Source of the DNA: Dyella jiangningensis
Lineage (GTDB): Bacteria > Pseudomonadota > Gammaproteobacteria > Xanthomonadales > Rhodanobacteraceae
DNA: 64,000 nucleotides
Reading direction: 5' to 3'
Assembly: GCF_003264855.1 (NCBI RefSeq)
Contig: NZ_NFZS01000002.1
Coordinates: 177,937-241,936, forward strand
Position 1 is the first letter of the stretch, and the number at the start of each line of letters is the position of its first letter. The translations under genes and the position numbers were made by a program. This document shows positions 29,377-39,360 of this stretch, piece after piece. Below the pieces are notes generated by a model. The model had not been told where the DNA came from, ran no database searches, and saw nothing but the letters and a program-made list of their open reading frames with translations.

Positions 29377-31803
29377 TCAGAACCAGACGCCCAGCTGCAC
29401 GCCGAAGACGCGTGGCGGCAGGTATTGCGATACGTACTGGTACACGCCCGGCGCGAGCTGGAAGCGCCCCGCGCTGGTGCGCACGCGACCGTCGGTGAAG
29501 TTCTGCACGTACGCGTTCACCCACCAGCGATCCTGCGGCTCGGTGTAGCGCAGCGAGAGGTCCCCGCGGAAGTACGCCTTCTGCTTGTCGCCATCGCCCA
29601 GGTTGAACGTGCTCAGCCACTGGTCGGTCTGGTATTGGCCGCTGAAGCGCGGCGTCAGGCGACCACCGTTGCCCAGGTGGAAATCGTGCTCATAGATCGC
29701 CGTGAGCGAGAACGTCGGCGCATGCGGCAAATCGTTGCCCGTGATGTCCATGCAACTGGCGATGCCCGACTGCGGCGCACACGCCGGCAGACCCTGGTAG
29801 TCATTGCTGCCGGCATAGAGCAGCGTGCCGAGCTCCTTCTTCGGGATATACGACAGCACGAAGTTGGCGCGGTCATCCTGCTGCTGGAAGGCGAGTTCGG
29901 ATTCGAAGCCGATGACCTTGGTGCTGCCGCCCACGTTGTTGAAACCGAGGCCGCGATTGCCATCCGGGTACGTGATGGGCGCGGACAGCTGGAAGTCCTT
30001 GAAGTCCTCGTAGTACAACGCGCTGTTCCACGTCATGTGGCCATCGAGGAACGCGAACTTCGCGCCGACTTCGTAGTTGGTCAGCTTCTCGGGCTTGTAC
30101 AGCGTGCCGGCGTCCTGCGTGCCGCCCGACTTGTAGCCGGTGGAGACGCTGCCGTACAGCAGGCCGTTGTCGCCGACGTCGGTGTCGATGCGCGCCAGCC
30201 AGGTGACTTCGTCGTCGCTGTACTTCGCGTCGTTGTAGGTCGATACGGCGAAACCGGTCGCCGCGCTCGGTATCGTGCTCACCGCGATCGGCACCTGCGG
30301 CACGGTCGGGTCGTAATCCCAACCCCAGCCGCGGCCGCCGATGTTCTTCTTCTCGTCGTCGGACCAGCGCAGGCCGCCGGTCAGGCGCCAGTGGTCGGAC
30401 ATATGCCAGGTCGCCTGGCCGAACACCGCCTTCGAATCCACCGTCTCCTTCGGCTGGATGAAGGAGCCCTGCCACGACACCGAGCCGTACTGCGTGCCGT
30501 TCATGATCGGGATGTCGAAGCGGATGTTGTTGTCTTCGTAGCCGTAGTACGCGCCGACGATCCAGTCGAGCGTCTGCTGGCCTACCGAACGCAGGTCGAA
30601 CTCGTGGCTGTAGCTCTTGTAATTGGAATAGTTGGTGCGATCGTTCTGGTTCGATGCGCCCGTGCTGAAGCTGGTGGGCACCTGCACGCCGTTGTCCTGG
30701 TCGAACTGGCTCTTGCCCGAGAAACGGTTGTAGCCGGCGACATAGCTGAACTGCATGCCGTCGTTGATGTTCCAATCCATGCGGCTGCGAAGCGTGCCCG
30801 AATTGCGGTGCAGGTACGGGGCGGTGTCGATCAGCGCCGACCAGAAATCCTGGCCCTGGCGCGGCGTCTGCATCAGGCTCATGTCCGGCGTGCCGCGATC
30901 GATGAAGTACTCGTACGACAGGTTCCACTTGAACGCTTCGTTCGGCTGCCACAACGCACTCACGCGCGCGGCCGACTGGTCCTGCGCGTTGTACTTGTCG
31001 CCGCCCTGCACGAACACGCTGGGGTCGATCGGGCGGAAATTGGCCGCGGTGCCGCCACTGGCCAGATAGGCCGCCTGCTGTTGCGCCACGGATGGCAGCA
31101 GCGCGCCGGGGTTCTGGTAGTCCACATAACCATCGTGCTGCTCGTGCACCACCGCCACGCGCATCGCGAACGTATTGCTGATGGGCAGGTTCACCGCGGC
31201 GCGCGCGCCCATCTGGTTGTAGCTGCCGGCATCGATCTGGGCGTTGCCGTAGAAGCCGGCATTGATGTCCGGTTTGGCCGTCTGGAAGCTGATCGCACCG
31301 GCCGTGGAGTTGCGACCCCACAACGTGCCCTGCGGACCGCGCAGCACTTCGACGCCGTCCATGTCCAGCAGCAGGCCGGAAGCGGCTTCGGCGCGCGGCG
31401 CATACACGCCATCGACGAAGGTGGCGACCTCGGGGTCGGCGTATTCGGTCTTGGCGCTGTCGTTGCCGATACCGCGCAAGGTCAGCGTCACGACGCCATG
31501 GTCACCCTGCGAGGTGCCCTGCAGGCCCGGGACCAGCTTGGTCAGGTCCTGCACCGTCATCACGCGCTCCTTGTCGAGCGTGTCGGGCGTGATGGCACTG
31601 ACGGCGACCGGGGTTTTCTGCAGCGGCGTTTCGCGCTTGGTCGCACTGACCTGGATCGCGTCCAACTGCTTGACCTTCTTTTCGACCGGTGCCGAACCCT
31701 GTGACTGGTCCTGGGACGTCGCGTCCTGGTCGGCTGCCAGCACCACGCCAGGAGCGAGCACCAGCGACATGGCAACGTACAACGCCGAGTAGCGCAGCTT
31801 CAT
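29377..31803 (-). CDS. TonB-dependent receptor
   Basis: An 808-residue outer-membrane receptor. The signal peptide ends at VVLAA; a TonB-box/plug start (LDAIQVSATKRETPLQKTPVAVSAIT) follows, with plug motifs VLRGPQGTLWGRNSTAGAI, then a 22-strand barrel ending YLPPRVFGVQLGVWF with terminal Phe. The family imports siderophores, vitamins or, as in many Xanthomonadales loci, oligosaccharides. Its neighbours (GH3 glucosidase upstream, LacI regulator) suggest a glucoside. Two copies of the TGACAGCGCTGTCA-type operator lie 78-113 nt upstream. Confidence 0.93.
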   Translation of the reverse strand: MKLRYSALYVAMSLVLAPGVVLAADQDATSQDQSQGSAPVEKKVKQLDAIQVSATKRETPLQKTPVAVSAITPDTLDKERVMTVQDLTKLVPGLQGTSQGDHGVVTLTLRGIGNDSAKTEYADPEVATFVDGVYAPRAEAASGLLLDMDGVEVLRGPQGTLWGRNSTAGAISFQTAKPDINAGFYGNAQIDAGSYNQMGARAAVNLPISNTFAMRVAVVHEQHDGYVDYQNPGALLPSVAQQQAAYLASGGTAANFRPIDPSVFVQGGDKYNAQDQSAARVSALWQPNEAFKWNLSYEYFIDRGTPDMSLMQTPRQGQDFWSALIDTAPYLHRNSGTLRSRMDWNINDGMQFSYVAGYNRFSGKSQFDQDNGVQVPTSFSTGASNQNDRTNYSNYKSYSHEFDLRSVGQQTLDWIVGAYYGYEDNNIRFDIPIMNGTQYGSVSWQGSFIQPKETVDSKAVFGQATWHMSDHWRLTGGLRWSDDEKKNIGGRGWGWDYDPTVPQVPIAVSTIPSAATGFAVSTYNDAKYSDDEVTWLARIDTDVGDNGLLYGSVSTGYKSGGTQDAGTLYKPEKLTNYEVGAKFAFLDGHMTWNSALYYEDFKDFQLSAPITYPDGNRGLGFNNVGGSTKVIGFESELAFQQQDDRANFVLSYIPKKELGTLLYAGSNDYQGLPACAPQSGIASCMDITGNDLPHAPTFSLTAIYEHDFHLGNGGRLTPRFSGQYQTDQWLSTFNLGDGDKQKAYFRGDLSLRYTEPQDRWWVNAYVQNFTDGRVRTSAGRFQLAPGVYQYVSQYLPPRVFGVQLGVWF

Positions 31804-31880
31804 TTAGCTTCCCCTCTCTTTGTTCGGAATAGTTTTGCGACATCGCCCCTCGACGTGCCGCCCTTGTCTTCCATTCCCGG

Positions 31881-31894
31881 TGACAGCGCTGTCG
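31881..31894. promoter_or_regulatory. LacI-type operator, copy 1 (TonB receptor)
   Basis: TGACAGCGCTGTCG, one mismatch from the perfect 14-bp palindrome TGACAGCGCTGTCA. The central CG and two arms fit LacI-family operators. It lies 78 nt upstream of the receptor start; the next copy begins 22 bp away, two helical turns. Confidence 0.7.
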
Positions 31895-31902
31895 TACCGC
31901 AA

Positions 31903-31916
31903 TGACAGCGCTGTCA
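31903..31916. promoter_or_regulatory. LacI-type operator, copy 2 (TonB receptor)
   Basis: TGACAGCGCTGTCA, a perfect palindrome 100 nt upstream of the TonB receptor start and identical to the copy in front of the GH3 gene. Confidence 0.75.
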
Positions 31917-32107
31917 TGGCTTGATCATAAGACGCTTCGCCGGCAGATGCTTGCCGCATAGCAGCAAGCATCTTCTTAGTTACAAATCATTGATTAAACG
32001 TGCATTAGCTGCGTGAGCAAGGCCAAATGGGCCGTCATTTGACGCAGGGCAAATAGACGTCTCGATGTCCAAAGCGCCTGAGACGGCACCGGATGCGCTT
32101 ACCGGCC

Positions 32108-34627
32108 TCACTTGGCACAGTCCACGACTTGATCGGCATCCGTACCGAGTGCCGCGCGGGAAATCGCGACTTCGGCTCCCTTCCCTGCTCCCCAGGCGAA
32201 CGGCTGCTCGATGTGGTGCATGTCCGCGCCTGCCTTGCGGAAGCACTTCAGCGGTACGCCGATGCGCAGCCATTGGCCGGCCGCCTGCGACGCGAGCTGC
32301 GGACCAAGTTCGACACGTCCCTGACAACCCTTGCCGCAACCCATGCCGATCCATGCGTCCTTGCCGGGCAGCGCATCGATGCGCAGCGTCGTGATCAACA
32401 GCACGTCGCCGTTGGTTTCACGATCCAGATCCATTGGCGCGCGTGCCGTAATGACCAGCTGCGCATCGCTCTTTCTCCAGGCGAAGCGACGCGCATCCTC
32501 CTGCGCCTTGTAATCGAGTGCCGTCATGCGCAACGCACCGTCGCTCGTTGCCGCCGGCGATACGTCGCCCGGCGTCGATGCCCCATCGGCACCACGAAGC
32601 GTGAAGCCGTATCCATGCACGGGCTTGCCGCGTTCGAGGTAGTTGCCGACCGGAACCTGTTCGCCGGTGATGCCGGATGCTTCAGGCAACGCGGGCAACG
32701 TGCCGTGATCGGCGTACGTCAGGCCATAGCCCAGGGGGAACAGCGGACTGCCCTGCCCGTGCACCGCGCTGCGCGGCCACGCAAACGAAAGCTTGCCGTG
32801 GAAGTCATGGGCAACCTTGCCCTCACGCGTACGCAGCAGCACATCCGCGACACCGCCACCTTCGCTGCCCGGCAGCCAGGCCGCGACGAATGCTTCAGCG
32901 GCATTGATCTCGCGATTCATCCACAGCGGGCGTCCACTCAGGAACACGGCCACCACGGGCACACCTTCGCCGCGCAGATGGCGGATCAGTTCCAGATCGT
33001 GGTCGTCGCCCGGGCGATACAGCAGGTTCGGGATGTCGCCCTGGAATTCCGCATAGGGGTCTTCGCCAAACACCACGACGGCCACGTCCGGCTTGCCCGA
33101 GTGATGACCATCCGCGGCGATCTCGACCGTGCCCCCGGCAGCCTTCACCTGTTCCGCGATACCGGCTCCGATGGATTGCGCGCCGGGGAAGTTGGCGTTC
33201 TTGAGTCCGGCTCCCTGCCAGGTCAGCGTCCAGCCACCACTCTGTCGCGAGATGTTGTCCGCGCCATCGCCTGCAACGAGGATGTGCTTGCGCGGATCGA
33301 GCGGCAGCAGCCCTCCGTTGTTCTTCAGCAGCACCAGCGACTCGCGCACGGCGCGCCGGGCGATCGCGCGATGCGCGGGACTGCCCACCACGTCGGCGGA
33401 GCGCGCCGCCAGCGGGTTGGACGAGGGCAGGCCCTCCTCGAACAGGCCGGCGCGGAACTTCACGCGCAGGATGCGCGCCACCGCATCGTCCACACGCGAC
33501 ATGGGAATCGCGCCCGACTTCACTTCAGCGAGCGTGTGCTCGTACAGGCCGCGCCAACTATCTGGCGCCATCAGCATGTCGACGCCGGCGTTGATCGACA
33601 CGGGGCAATCCTCGTTCGTACAGCCGGGCACCTGGCCGTGCGCATTCCAGTCGCCGACGACGAAGCCCTGGAAATCCATGCGCCCCTTGAGCACATCGGT
33701 AAGCAGCGCCTTGTTGCCGTGCATCTTCTGGCCGTTCCAGCTCGAGAAGGATGCCATCACGCTCTGCACGCCCGCATCGATCGCCGGCGGATAACCGGCG
33801 GCGTGAACCGTGCGCAGGACTTCTTCGCTGATCTGCGCGTCGCCCTGGTCCTTGCCGTCCTTGGTGCCGCCATCGGCGAGGAAGTGCTTGGCCGAGGCGA
33901 CCACATGCGACCGGTCGAGAAACTGCGGCGTGCCCACCTTGCCCTGCAGGCCCTCGACGGTGGCGCCGGCGTACTGCGCCACCAGCTTCGGATCCTGCGA
34001 ATAGCCTTCGTAGGAGCGTCCCCAGCGCACGTCCTGCGGCACCGCCAACGCAGGCGCGAAAGTCCAGTTGAGGCCGGTGGCGCGCACTTCCTCCGCGGTC
34101 GCTTCGCCGATCTCGCGCATCAGCTCGGGATCATGCGTGGCGCCCAGCGCGGAGTTCTGCGGAAACAGCGTCGCGCCGACGGCGCCGTTATGGCCGTGCA
34201 CCGCATCGATGCCGAACAGCAAGGGAATCGCCACGTGGCCGCCGCTGGTGTCCATCGCAGCGCGGTGGAATGCGTCGGCCAACGCCTTCCACTGCTCCGC
34301 GTTCGCCAGCAGCTGGCCGCCGGGCTTGGAATTGCCACCGGCCAGGACCGAGCCCAGCCGATACTTGCGCACGTCGTCCGGCGTCACGCTGAGGATGTCC
34401 GCCTGGACCAGCTGGCCGACCTTGTCCTCCACCGTCATCCTGGCCATCAACGCAGAGACCCGCTGCTCCAGCGCGGCATCCATCGGCAATGGCCAGGTGG
34501 CTTTGGGCCACAGCGCCGGATGGATGGCGGTGTCGGTAGCGGCCAGCACGCTGCCGGCCAGCAACGTCGCGGACGCCGTCACCAGGACGGCCGAGGCCAC
34601 ACGCAAACCACGGCGGGTCAAAGACAC
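32108..34627 (-). CDS. Exported GH3 beta-glucosidase/glucan exohydrolase
   Basis: An 839-residue glycoside hydrolase family 3 enzyme. The start is set at GTG 34627, with GGGGAG 6 nt upstream; it gives a clean signal peptide (RRGLRVASAVLVTASATLLAGSVLAA). The N-terminal TIM-barrel contains MARMTVEDKVGQLVQ, ASAKHFLADGGTKDG and the nucleophile Asp in GFVVGDWNA; the second domain has the NNGGLLPLDP and VVFGEDPYAE regions, and a C-terminal jelly-roll-like part follows. It resembles the 1,4-beta-glucosidase/CelD branch. A copy of the LacI operator lies 68 nt upstream. It likely frees glucose from glucosides in the periplasm. Confidence 0.9.
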   Translation of the reverse strand: MSLTRRGLRVASAVLVTASATLLAGSVLAATDTAIHPALWPKATWPLPMDAALEQRVSALMARMTVEDKVGQLVQADILSVTPDDVRKYRLGSVLAGGNSKPGGQLLANAEQWKALADAFHRAAMDTSGGHVAIPLLFGIDAVHGHNGAVGATLFPQNSALGATHDPELMREIGEATAEEVRATGLNWTFAPALAVPQDVRWGRSYEGYSQDPKLVAQYAGATVEGLQGKVGTPQFLDRSHVVASAKHFLADGGTKDGKDQGDAQISEEVLRTVHAAGYPPAIDAGVQSVMASFSSWNGQKMHGNKALLTDVLKGRMDFQGFVVGDWNAHGQVPGCTNEDCPVSINAGVDMLMAPDSWRGLYEHTLAEVKSGAIPMSRVDDAVARILRVKFRAGLFEEGLPSSNPLAARSADVVGSPAHRAIARRAVRESLVLLKNNGGLLPLDPRKHILVAGDGADNISRQSGGWTLTWQGAGLKNANFPGAQSIGAGIAEQVKAAGGTVEIAADGHHSGKPDVAVVVFGEDPYAEFQGDIPNLLYRPGDDHDLELIRHLRGEGVPVVAVFLSGRPLWMNREINAAEAFVAAWLPGSEGGGVADVLLRTREGKVAHDFHGKLSFAWPRSAVHGQGSPLFPLGYGLTYADHGTLPALPEASGITGEQVPVGNYLERGKPVHGYGFTLRGADGASTPGDVSPAATSDGALRMTALDYKAQEDARRFAWRKSDAQLVITARAPMDLDRETNGDVLLITTLRIDALPGKDAWIGMGCGKGCQGRVELGPQLASQAAGQWLRIGVPLKCFRKAGADMHHIEQPFAWGAGKGAEVAISRAALGTDADQVVDCAK

Positions 34628-34694
34628 GGAGCTCTCCCCAACAAATCCATCGCGGCTCCCCCACGGAGCCATGGGAGCCGCAGCCTGACAGAAA

Positions 34695-34708
34695 TGACAG
34701 CGCTGTCA
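34695..34708. promoter_or_regulatory. LacI-type operator, copy 3 (GH3 gene)
   Basis: TGACAGCGCTGTCA, a perfect 14-bp palindrome 68 nt upstream of the GH3 start and just past the lacI-type gene end. It is identical to copy 2 in front of the TonB receptor. Confidence 0.75.
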
Positions 34709-34731
34709 AATTGCAGTGCAACAAGAAAAGC

Positions 34732-35763
34732 CTAGTGCCCTGCCGACGCACCCCTGCGCGGCCGGTCAGGCACTCTGCCCGTGGAACCGCGCAGGCACAG
34801 GGCGAACTTGGCGTAGACCATCGCGCCTCCGCCGTCCCTGATCGTCCGCAGCAACTGGTTGGCGGCGATGCGCCCCATGTCGCGGCACGGCTGATGGATG
34901 GTCGTCAGCGACGGCCATATCTGCCGTGACATCGGCGTGTCGTCGAATCCGCAGACGGAGAGGTCACGCGGCACTGTCAGCCCCGCTTCGTTGGCGGCCC
35001 AGATCACGCCCGCCGCCATGTCGTCGTTCGCGGCGAAAATCGCCGTCGGTGGCGACGCCAGCGCCAGCATTGTCCGCGTCGCCAGCACGCCCGAGTCGAA
35101 CGAGAAATGTCCCTGCACCACGAGCCGATGGTCGTAGCGCAGGCCGCTCTGCTCCAACCCGTCGCAATAGCCGTCCAAACGCCAGCGCGATGCGCCGTGG
35201 TCCGGATGGCCGATGATGTGGCCGATGCGGCGATGACCCAGCGAAGCCAGGTGCGCCACCATCTCGCATGCGGCGCGGCGCTCGTCGAGCACGACGCCTG
35301 CGCAATTGCGATCGCGCGGCGCGACGCACGCGAACGGGACGCCCCATTCCCGCAGGCGCGCCAGCAGATCCTCGTGGTCGCTGATCGGCGGCGTGAGGAT
35401 GAGGCCATCCAGCCGGCGCTCGGAAATCAGCTTCTCCACTTGCTCCACAAACCGCGGAGCGGTCGCGTCCAGCGGTTGCAGCATCATGCTGTAGCGCTGG
35501 GCGTCGCATGCCTCCAGCACGCCGTCCTGCACTTCCATCATGTAACTCGGCGACGGGTTGTCGTAGAGCAAGGCCACCAGGAACGAACGATTCGCAGCGA
35601 GGCTTCGCGCCGAAGGGTGTGGGCGATAGTCGAGCGACCTGACCGCATCGAGGATGCGTTGGCGCGTGTCTTCGCGCACGTTGCGTTCGTTGTTGAGTAC
35701 CCGCGAAACGGTCTTGGGAGACACTCCCGCCACTTTCGCCACGTCTTCGATGCGTGCGCGCAT
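34732..35763 (-). CDS. LacI family transcriptional regulator
   Basis: A 343-residue LacI/GalR repressor. The N-terminal HTH is complete (IEDVAKVAGVSPKTVSRVLNN, then a hinge with RPHPSARSLA), followed by a periplasmic-binding-like effector domain (DGLILTPPIS, AIFAANDDMAAGVI, LSVCGFDDTPMSRQIWPSLTTIHQP). ATG 35763 has AGGTGA just upstream; a GTG two codons earlier is less likely. It sits directly upstream of the GH3 gene on the same strand. It most likely binds the three identical palindromes and is released by a glucoside or its product. Confidence 0.92.
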   Translation of the reverse strand: MRARIEDVAKVAGVSPKTVSRVLNNERNVREDTRQRILDAVRSLDYRPHPSARSLAANRSFLVALLYDNPSPSYMMEVQDGVLEACDAQRYSMMLQPLDATAPRFVEQVEKLISERRLDGLILTPPISDHEDLLARLREWGVPFACVAPRDRNCAGVVLDERRAACEMVAHLASLGHRRIGHIIGHPDHGASRWRLDGYCDGLEQSGLRYDHRLVVQGHFSFDSGVLATRTMLALASPPTAIFAANDDMAAGVIWAANEAGLTVPRDLSVCGFDDTPMSRQIWPSLTTIHQPCRDMGRIAANQLLRTIRDGGGAMVYAKFALCLRGSTGRVPDRPRRGASAGH

Positions 35764-36080
35764 AGTCACCTGAAGTCACGATCGTGGAGCGCTCCGGCGA
35801 ATCCCTGACCGACACGCGAGAGCGAACGTCGCCGTGCCGAAGGGAGGAGCCGCTTCATCCTAGCACCGGGTTTGGTCGCCGCAGGAAGCACCGCGAAGAG
35901 ACGAAGCCAGGCATCCATTGCATTCGGTCGTCCCGCCCCACATCTAACTTCGCGCGCGCGTACGCGCGGTTAACGTCGACTGGGGTCGATACCGCCAGAG
36001 ACGGTTTTTTCTGGGAAAATGCGCGCCAGAAGCGCTGCGGCAGCGGCGCGTTCTCCAACTTCATGCATTCAGGTGGCACA
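35764..36080. other. Divergent intergenic region between lacI-type and HAD genes
   Basis: A 317-bp gap that must hold both promoters. The only structure I see is the 14-bp palindrome CGCGCGTACGCGCG at 35955-35968. No copy of the LacI operator is present here, so autoregulation by that motif is not indicated. Confidence 0.5.
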
Positions 36081-36797
36081 GTGATAAAGCTGGTGGGTTT
36101 CGATGGCGACGACACGCTGTGGCACAGCGAGGGCTTCTATCAATCGGCGCATGACGCGTTCGAACAGATCGTCGGCCACTATGTCGACCTCGCGCATCTC
36201 GGTCTTCGCGACCGCCTGCTCGCCACCGAGCGGCGCAACATCCGCCTGTTCGGTTATGGCGCCAAGGGCATGACGCTGTCGATGCTGGAAGCGGCCATCG
36301 ACATCACGCAATCGCGCATCAGCGCCACGGATCTTCATCGCATCATCGCGATCGGCAAGGAGGTCCTGGCGCATCCGGTGGAACTGCTGCCCGGCATCCG
36401 TGCCGCGGTGGAGGCCGTGGCCGAGCATCACCATGTCGTGCTGATCACCAAGGGCGACCTGTTCCACCAGGAACAGAAGGTCGCCAGCAGCGGCCTCGCC
36501 GACCTGTTCCGTCGTATCGAGATTGTTTCGGAGAAGGACGAGCGCGCCTATCGACGCGTGCTCGCGGAATTCGAACTCTCTCCGCAACATTTCGCCATGG
36601 TCGGCAATTCGTTGCGATCGGACATCGCGCCCGTGGTCCAACTCGGCGGCTGGGGCGTGTACATGCCCTATCACGTTACCTGGGCACATGAAGCCGATTC
36701 GGATTTCGTGGACCATACGTCGCATGTCGCCCAAGTCGATGGCCCCAGCGGCATCGCCGCCGCCATCGAGGAGTTGCAGACCCGTGCTGCCGCATGA
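36081..36797 (+). CDS. HAD superfamily hydrolase
   Basis: A 238-residue HAD phosphatase. Motif I is FDGDDTLW (nucleophile and acid Asp), motif II is VLITKGD, motif III Lys is in EKDERAYRRVL and motif IV is MVGNSLRSDI. A helical cap lies between motifs I and II. GTG 36081 is preferred because AGGTGG lies 5 nt upstream; an ATG at 36063 has no ribosome site. The substrate is unknown. The Sir2 gene begins 10 nt after the stop and may be co-transcribed. Confidence 0.88.
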   Translation: MIKLVGFDGDDTLWHSEGFYQSAHDAFEQIVGHYVDLAHLGLRDRLLATERRNIRLFGYGAKGMTLSMLEAAIDITQSRISATDLHRIIAIGKEVLAHPVELLPGIRAAVEAVAEHHHVVLITKGDLFHQEQKVASSGLADLFRRIEIVSEKDERAYRRVLAEFELSPQHFAMVGNSLRSDIAPVVQLGGWGVYMPYHVTWAHEADSDFVDHTSHVAQVDGPSGIAAAIEELQTRAAA

Positions 36798-36807
36798 ATC
36801 CGCCGTG

Positions 36808-37635
36808 ATGCCTGACGCCGACCTGGTCCGCGACCAGGATCGCCTGCGCACATTCATCGAGGCGCATCCAAAGCTGTTCGTGCTGACGGGCGCAGGTTGC
36901 AGCACCGATTCGGGCATTCCCGACTATCGCGACACGGACGGCGGCTGGAAGCGGCCACAACCCGTCACCTATCAGGCTTTCATGGGCGATCTGCGCACAC
37001 GCCAGCGCTACTGGGCACGCAGCCTGGTGGGTTGGCGCCGTTTCGGCAACGCACGGCCGAACGACACGCATCATGCGCTGGCGCGACTGGAGCAGCGCGG
37101 CCATGCCCGGATGCTGCTGACGCAGAATGTCGATGGACTGCACCAGGCCGCGGGGCATCGCCAGGTGATCGACCTGCATGGCCGCCTCGACGAGGTGCGT
37201 TGCACGGCATGCGACAACCACCTGCCTCGCGGCGCGTTCCAGCAGATGCTGGTCGAACGCAATCCGGCCTGGGCGCTTCTGGATGCTGCGGATGCACCCG
37301 ACGGCGACGCCGACCTGGATGGGCGGGATTTCTCGAACTTCCATGTTCCACCCTGCCCCGCATGCGCCGGCGTGCTCAAACCCGACGTGGTGTTCTTCGG
37401 TGAAAGCGTGCCGCGCGAACGCGTTGACGCGGCCATCACGTCACTGAATGACGCGGACGGGGTGCTGGTGGTGGGCTCGTCGCTGATGGTGTTTTCGGGC
37501 TACCGCTTCGTGGCCGCGGCAGCCCGGGACGGCAAGCCGGTGGCTGCCGTCAACCTCGGGCGGACACGCGCCGATCCGCTGCTGGCGCTGAAGATCGAAC
37601 GATCTTGCGCGGACGTCCTGGCCTTCATCGCCTGA
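36808..37635 (+). CDS. Sir2 family NAD-dependent protein deacylase
   Basis: A 275-residue sirtuin. NAD-binding motifs are GAGCSTDSGIPDYRD, TQNVDGLHQAAG and the catalytic His in VIDLHGRL. The zinc ribbon has CTACDNH and CPACAG pairs, and GSSLMVFSGYRF plus AAVNLGRTRAD close the Rossmann fold. It uses NAD+ to remove acyl groups from lysines. The zinc-loop insertion is longer than in CobB. This is a stand-alone housekeeping-type sirtuin, not a defence Sir2 fused to an Argonaute. Confidence 0.9.
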   Translation: MPDADLVRDQDRLRTFIEAHPKLFVLTGAGCSTDSGIPDYRDTDGGWKRPQPVTYQAFMGDLRTRQRYWARSLVGWRRFGNARPNDTHHALARLEQRGHARMLLTQNVDGLHQAAGHRQVIDLHGRLDEVRCTACDNHLPRGAFQQMLVERNPAWALLDAADAPDGDADLDGRDFSNFHVPPCPACAGVLKPDVVFFGESVPRERVDAAITSLNDADGVLVVGSSLMVFSGYRFVAAAARDGKPVAAVNLGRTRADPLLALKIERSCADVLAFIA

Positions 37636-37714
37636 GGCATGCGGTCACGTGCCGCTCGCGAAGTATGACAATTTGATGCAAAGTAGACGTCCCGGCCGGT
37701 CGGAAAATTTTTCC

Positions 37715-38635
37715 ATGAGTGCCAGGCTACAGCATCGCGCAGCGTCGCCACGCGCCTTATCGGGCCATGCCATGGTCAAGTCACCTGCTCCCTCGGCATT
37801 CGATCGCATCCGAAAAAGTTTGGACGGCTATTTCGCCAAGGCCGTGAATGCGCGCAAGCGCCTGCTCACCGAACCCTACGATGCAAAACTGTTGCATGCA
37901 TGGCGCGTCAACCTGCGCCGCATCACCGCAACACTGAAAGACGTGGCGCAGTTTTCGGACGATGATCTCGACGATGTCCATGCCTATCTGCGCGAATGCC
38001 GCGAAGCAACCGGGGAAACGCGCGATATCGACATCCTGGTGGATGAGACCTTGCCGGGTTTCGTCGAGAAGCATGCTCCGGAAGAAAACGACATCGACAC
38101 CACCACCAAGGTGTTGAAGGCCCGCCAGGCCGGGGCGCGCACGCAAGCCGTGGCCGCGTTGAAGAAATACGACCTCGCGGTACCCATGCGCGCATTGCGA
38201 CACTGGGAGGCAACGCTCGAGCCGCCCACCGACAGCATGACGCGCAAGCTGGCGTCCTCTTCCATCGAAAAACACTACCGTCAGCTGGTGAAGCGCGCCG
38301 AAAAGCTCGATGGCGGCCAGAAGACCCTGCATCGCCTTCGCACCGCCACCAAGAAACTTCGCTATACCGTCGAACTTTACGCGCACCTCTTCCCGAAGCA
38401 GGCGACGGGTTCATGGCTCAAGCAGCTTGCCGATCTGCAAGGGCACCTTGGGTTGGCGCATGATCGGCTGATGGGCCGAAAGCTCATCGCAACCGCCGCG
38501 GCCGATGATGCGAAGGCGCCCAAGCCGTTCCGACGCTGGGCCAAGCGCACCGCCTATGACGCATCGAAGGACGCCATGCGATCGCTGTCGAAGCTCGAAC
38601 ATCTGCGCCACTACTGGCGCGCGCACGCCAACTGA
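37715..38635 (+). CDS. CHAD-domain protein
   Basis: A 306-residue (start uncertain) CHAD-domain protein. The domain starts at about FDRIRKSLDGYFAKAVNARKRL and has the conserved His/Arg helices HAWRVNLRRITATLKDV and LHRLRTATKKLRYTVELY. CHAD domains are helical bundles that bind inorganic polyphosphate and often target polyphosphate granules. Start candidates are GTG 37649, ATG 37715 and ATG 37772; none has a strong ribosome site. It ends 5 nt before the convergent tadA stop. Confidence 0.85.
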   Translation: MSARLQHRAASPRALSGHAMVKSPAPSAFDRIRKSLDGYFAKAVNARKRLLTEPYDAKLLHAWRVNLRRITATLKDVAQFSDDDLDDVHAYLRECREATGETRDIDILVDETLPGFVEKHAPEENDIDTTTKVLKARQAGARTQAVAALKKYDLAVPMRALRHWEATLEPPTDSMTRKLASSSIEKHYRQLVKRAEKLDGGQKTLHRLRTATKKLRYTVELYAHLFPKQATGSWLKQLADLQGHLGLAHDRLMGRKLIATAAADDAKAPKPFRRWAKRTAYDASKDAMRSLSKLEHLRHYWRAHAN

Positions 38636-38640
38636 CCGGC

Positions 38641-39138
<498 letters not shown>

Positions 39139-39360
39139 CTAAGCGAGCGCGGGCCGTCATTCTAACGGCGCTTCCCGCTTCTTTCCGCATCCCTGTCCTT
39201 GCGTGACGACACCGCGACCGTCCGCCTTGCGACGCTGCGGCGCCAAAAATGATCAATGCACATGCTCCGATCGCAGGCATGAACGGAGCGGGCTGAAGCG
39301 CTCCTTCCTAACGAATTGCCCACGTTTTACACAACTGCCGATGTCATTGGCCTGCTTACC

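Larger units (their letters stand above)
31804..32107. other. Promoter region of the TonB receptor gene
   Basis: This 304-bp gap lies between the GH3 gene end and the receptor start, both leftward. It contains two 14-bp palindromic operators (listed separately) and an AT-rich stretch around 31975-32020. No other gene or RNA structure was recognised. Confidence 0.6.

Noticed and set aside
29020..31704. 894-codon frame opposite the TonB receptor
   Set aside because: Shadow of the receptor gene; no family motifs, Arg/His-rich composition.
36808..37635. Sir2 as a defence effector
   Set aside because: It is a single-domain sirtuin with a zinc ribbon in a chromosomal context, 6 kb outside the element.
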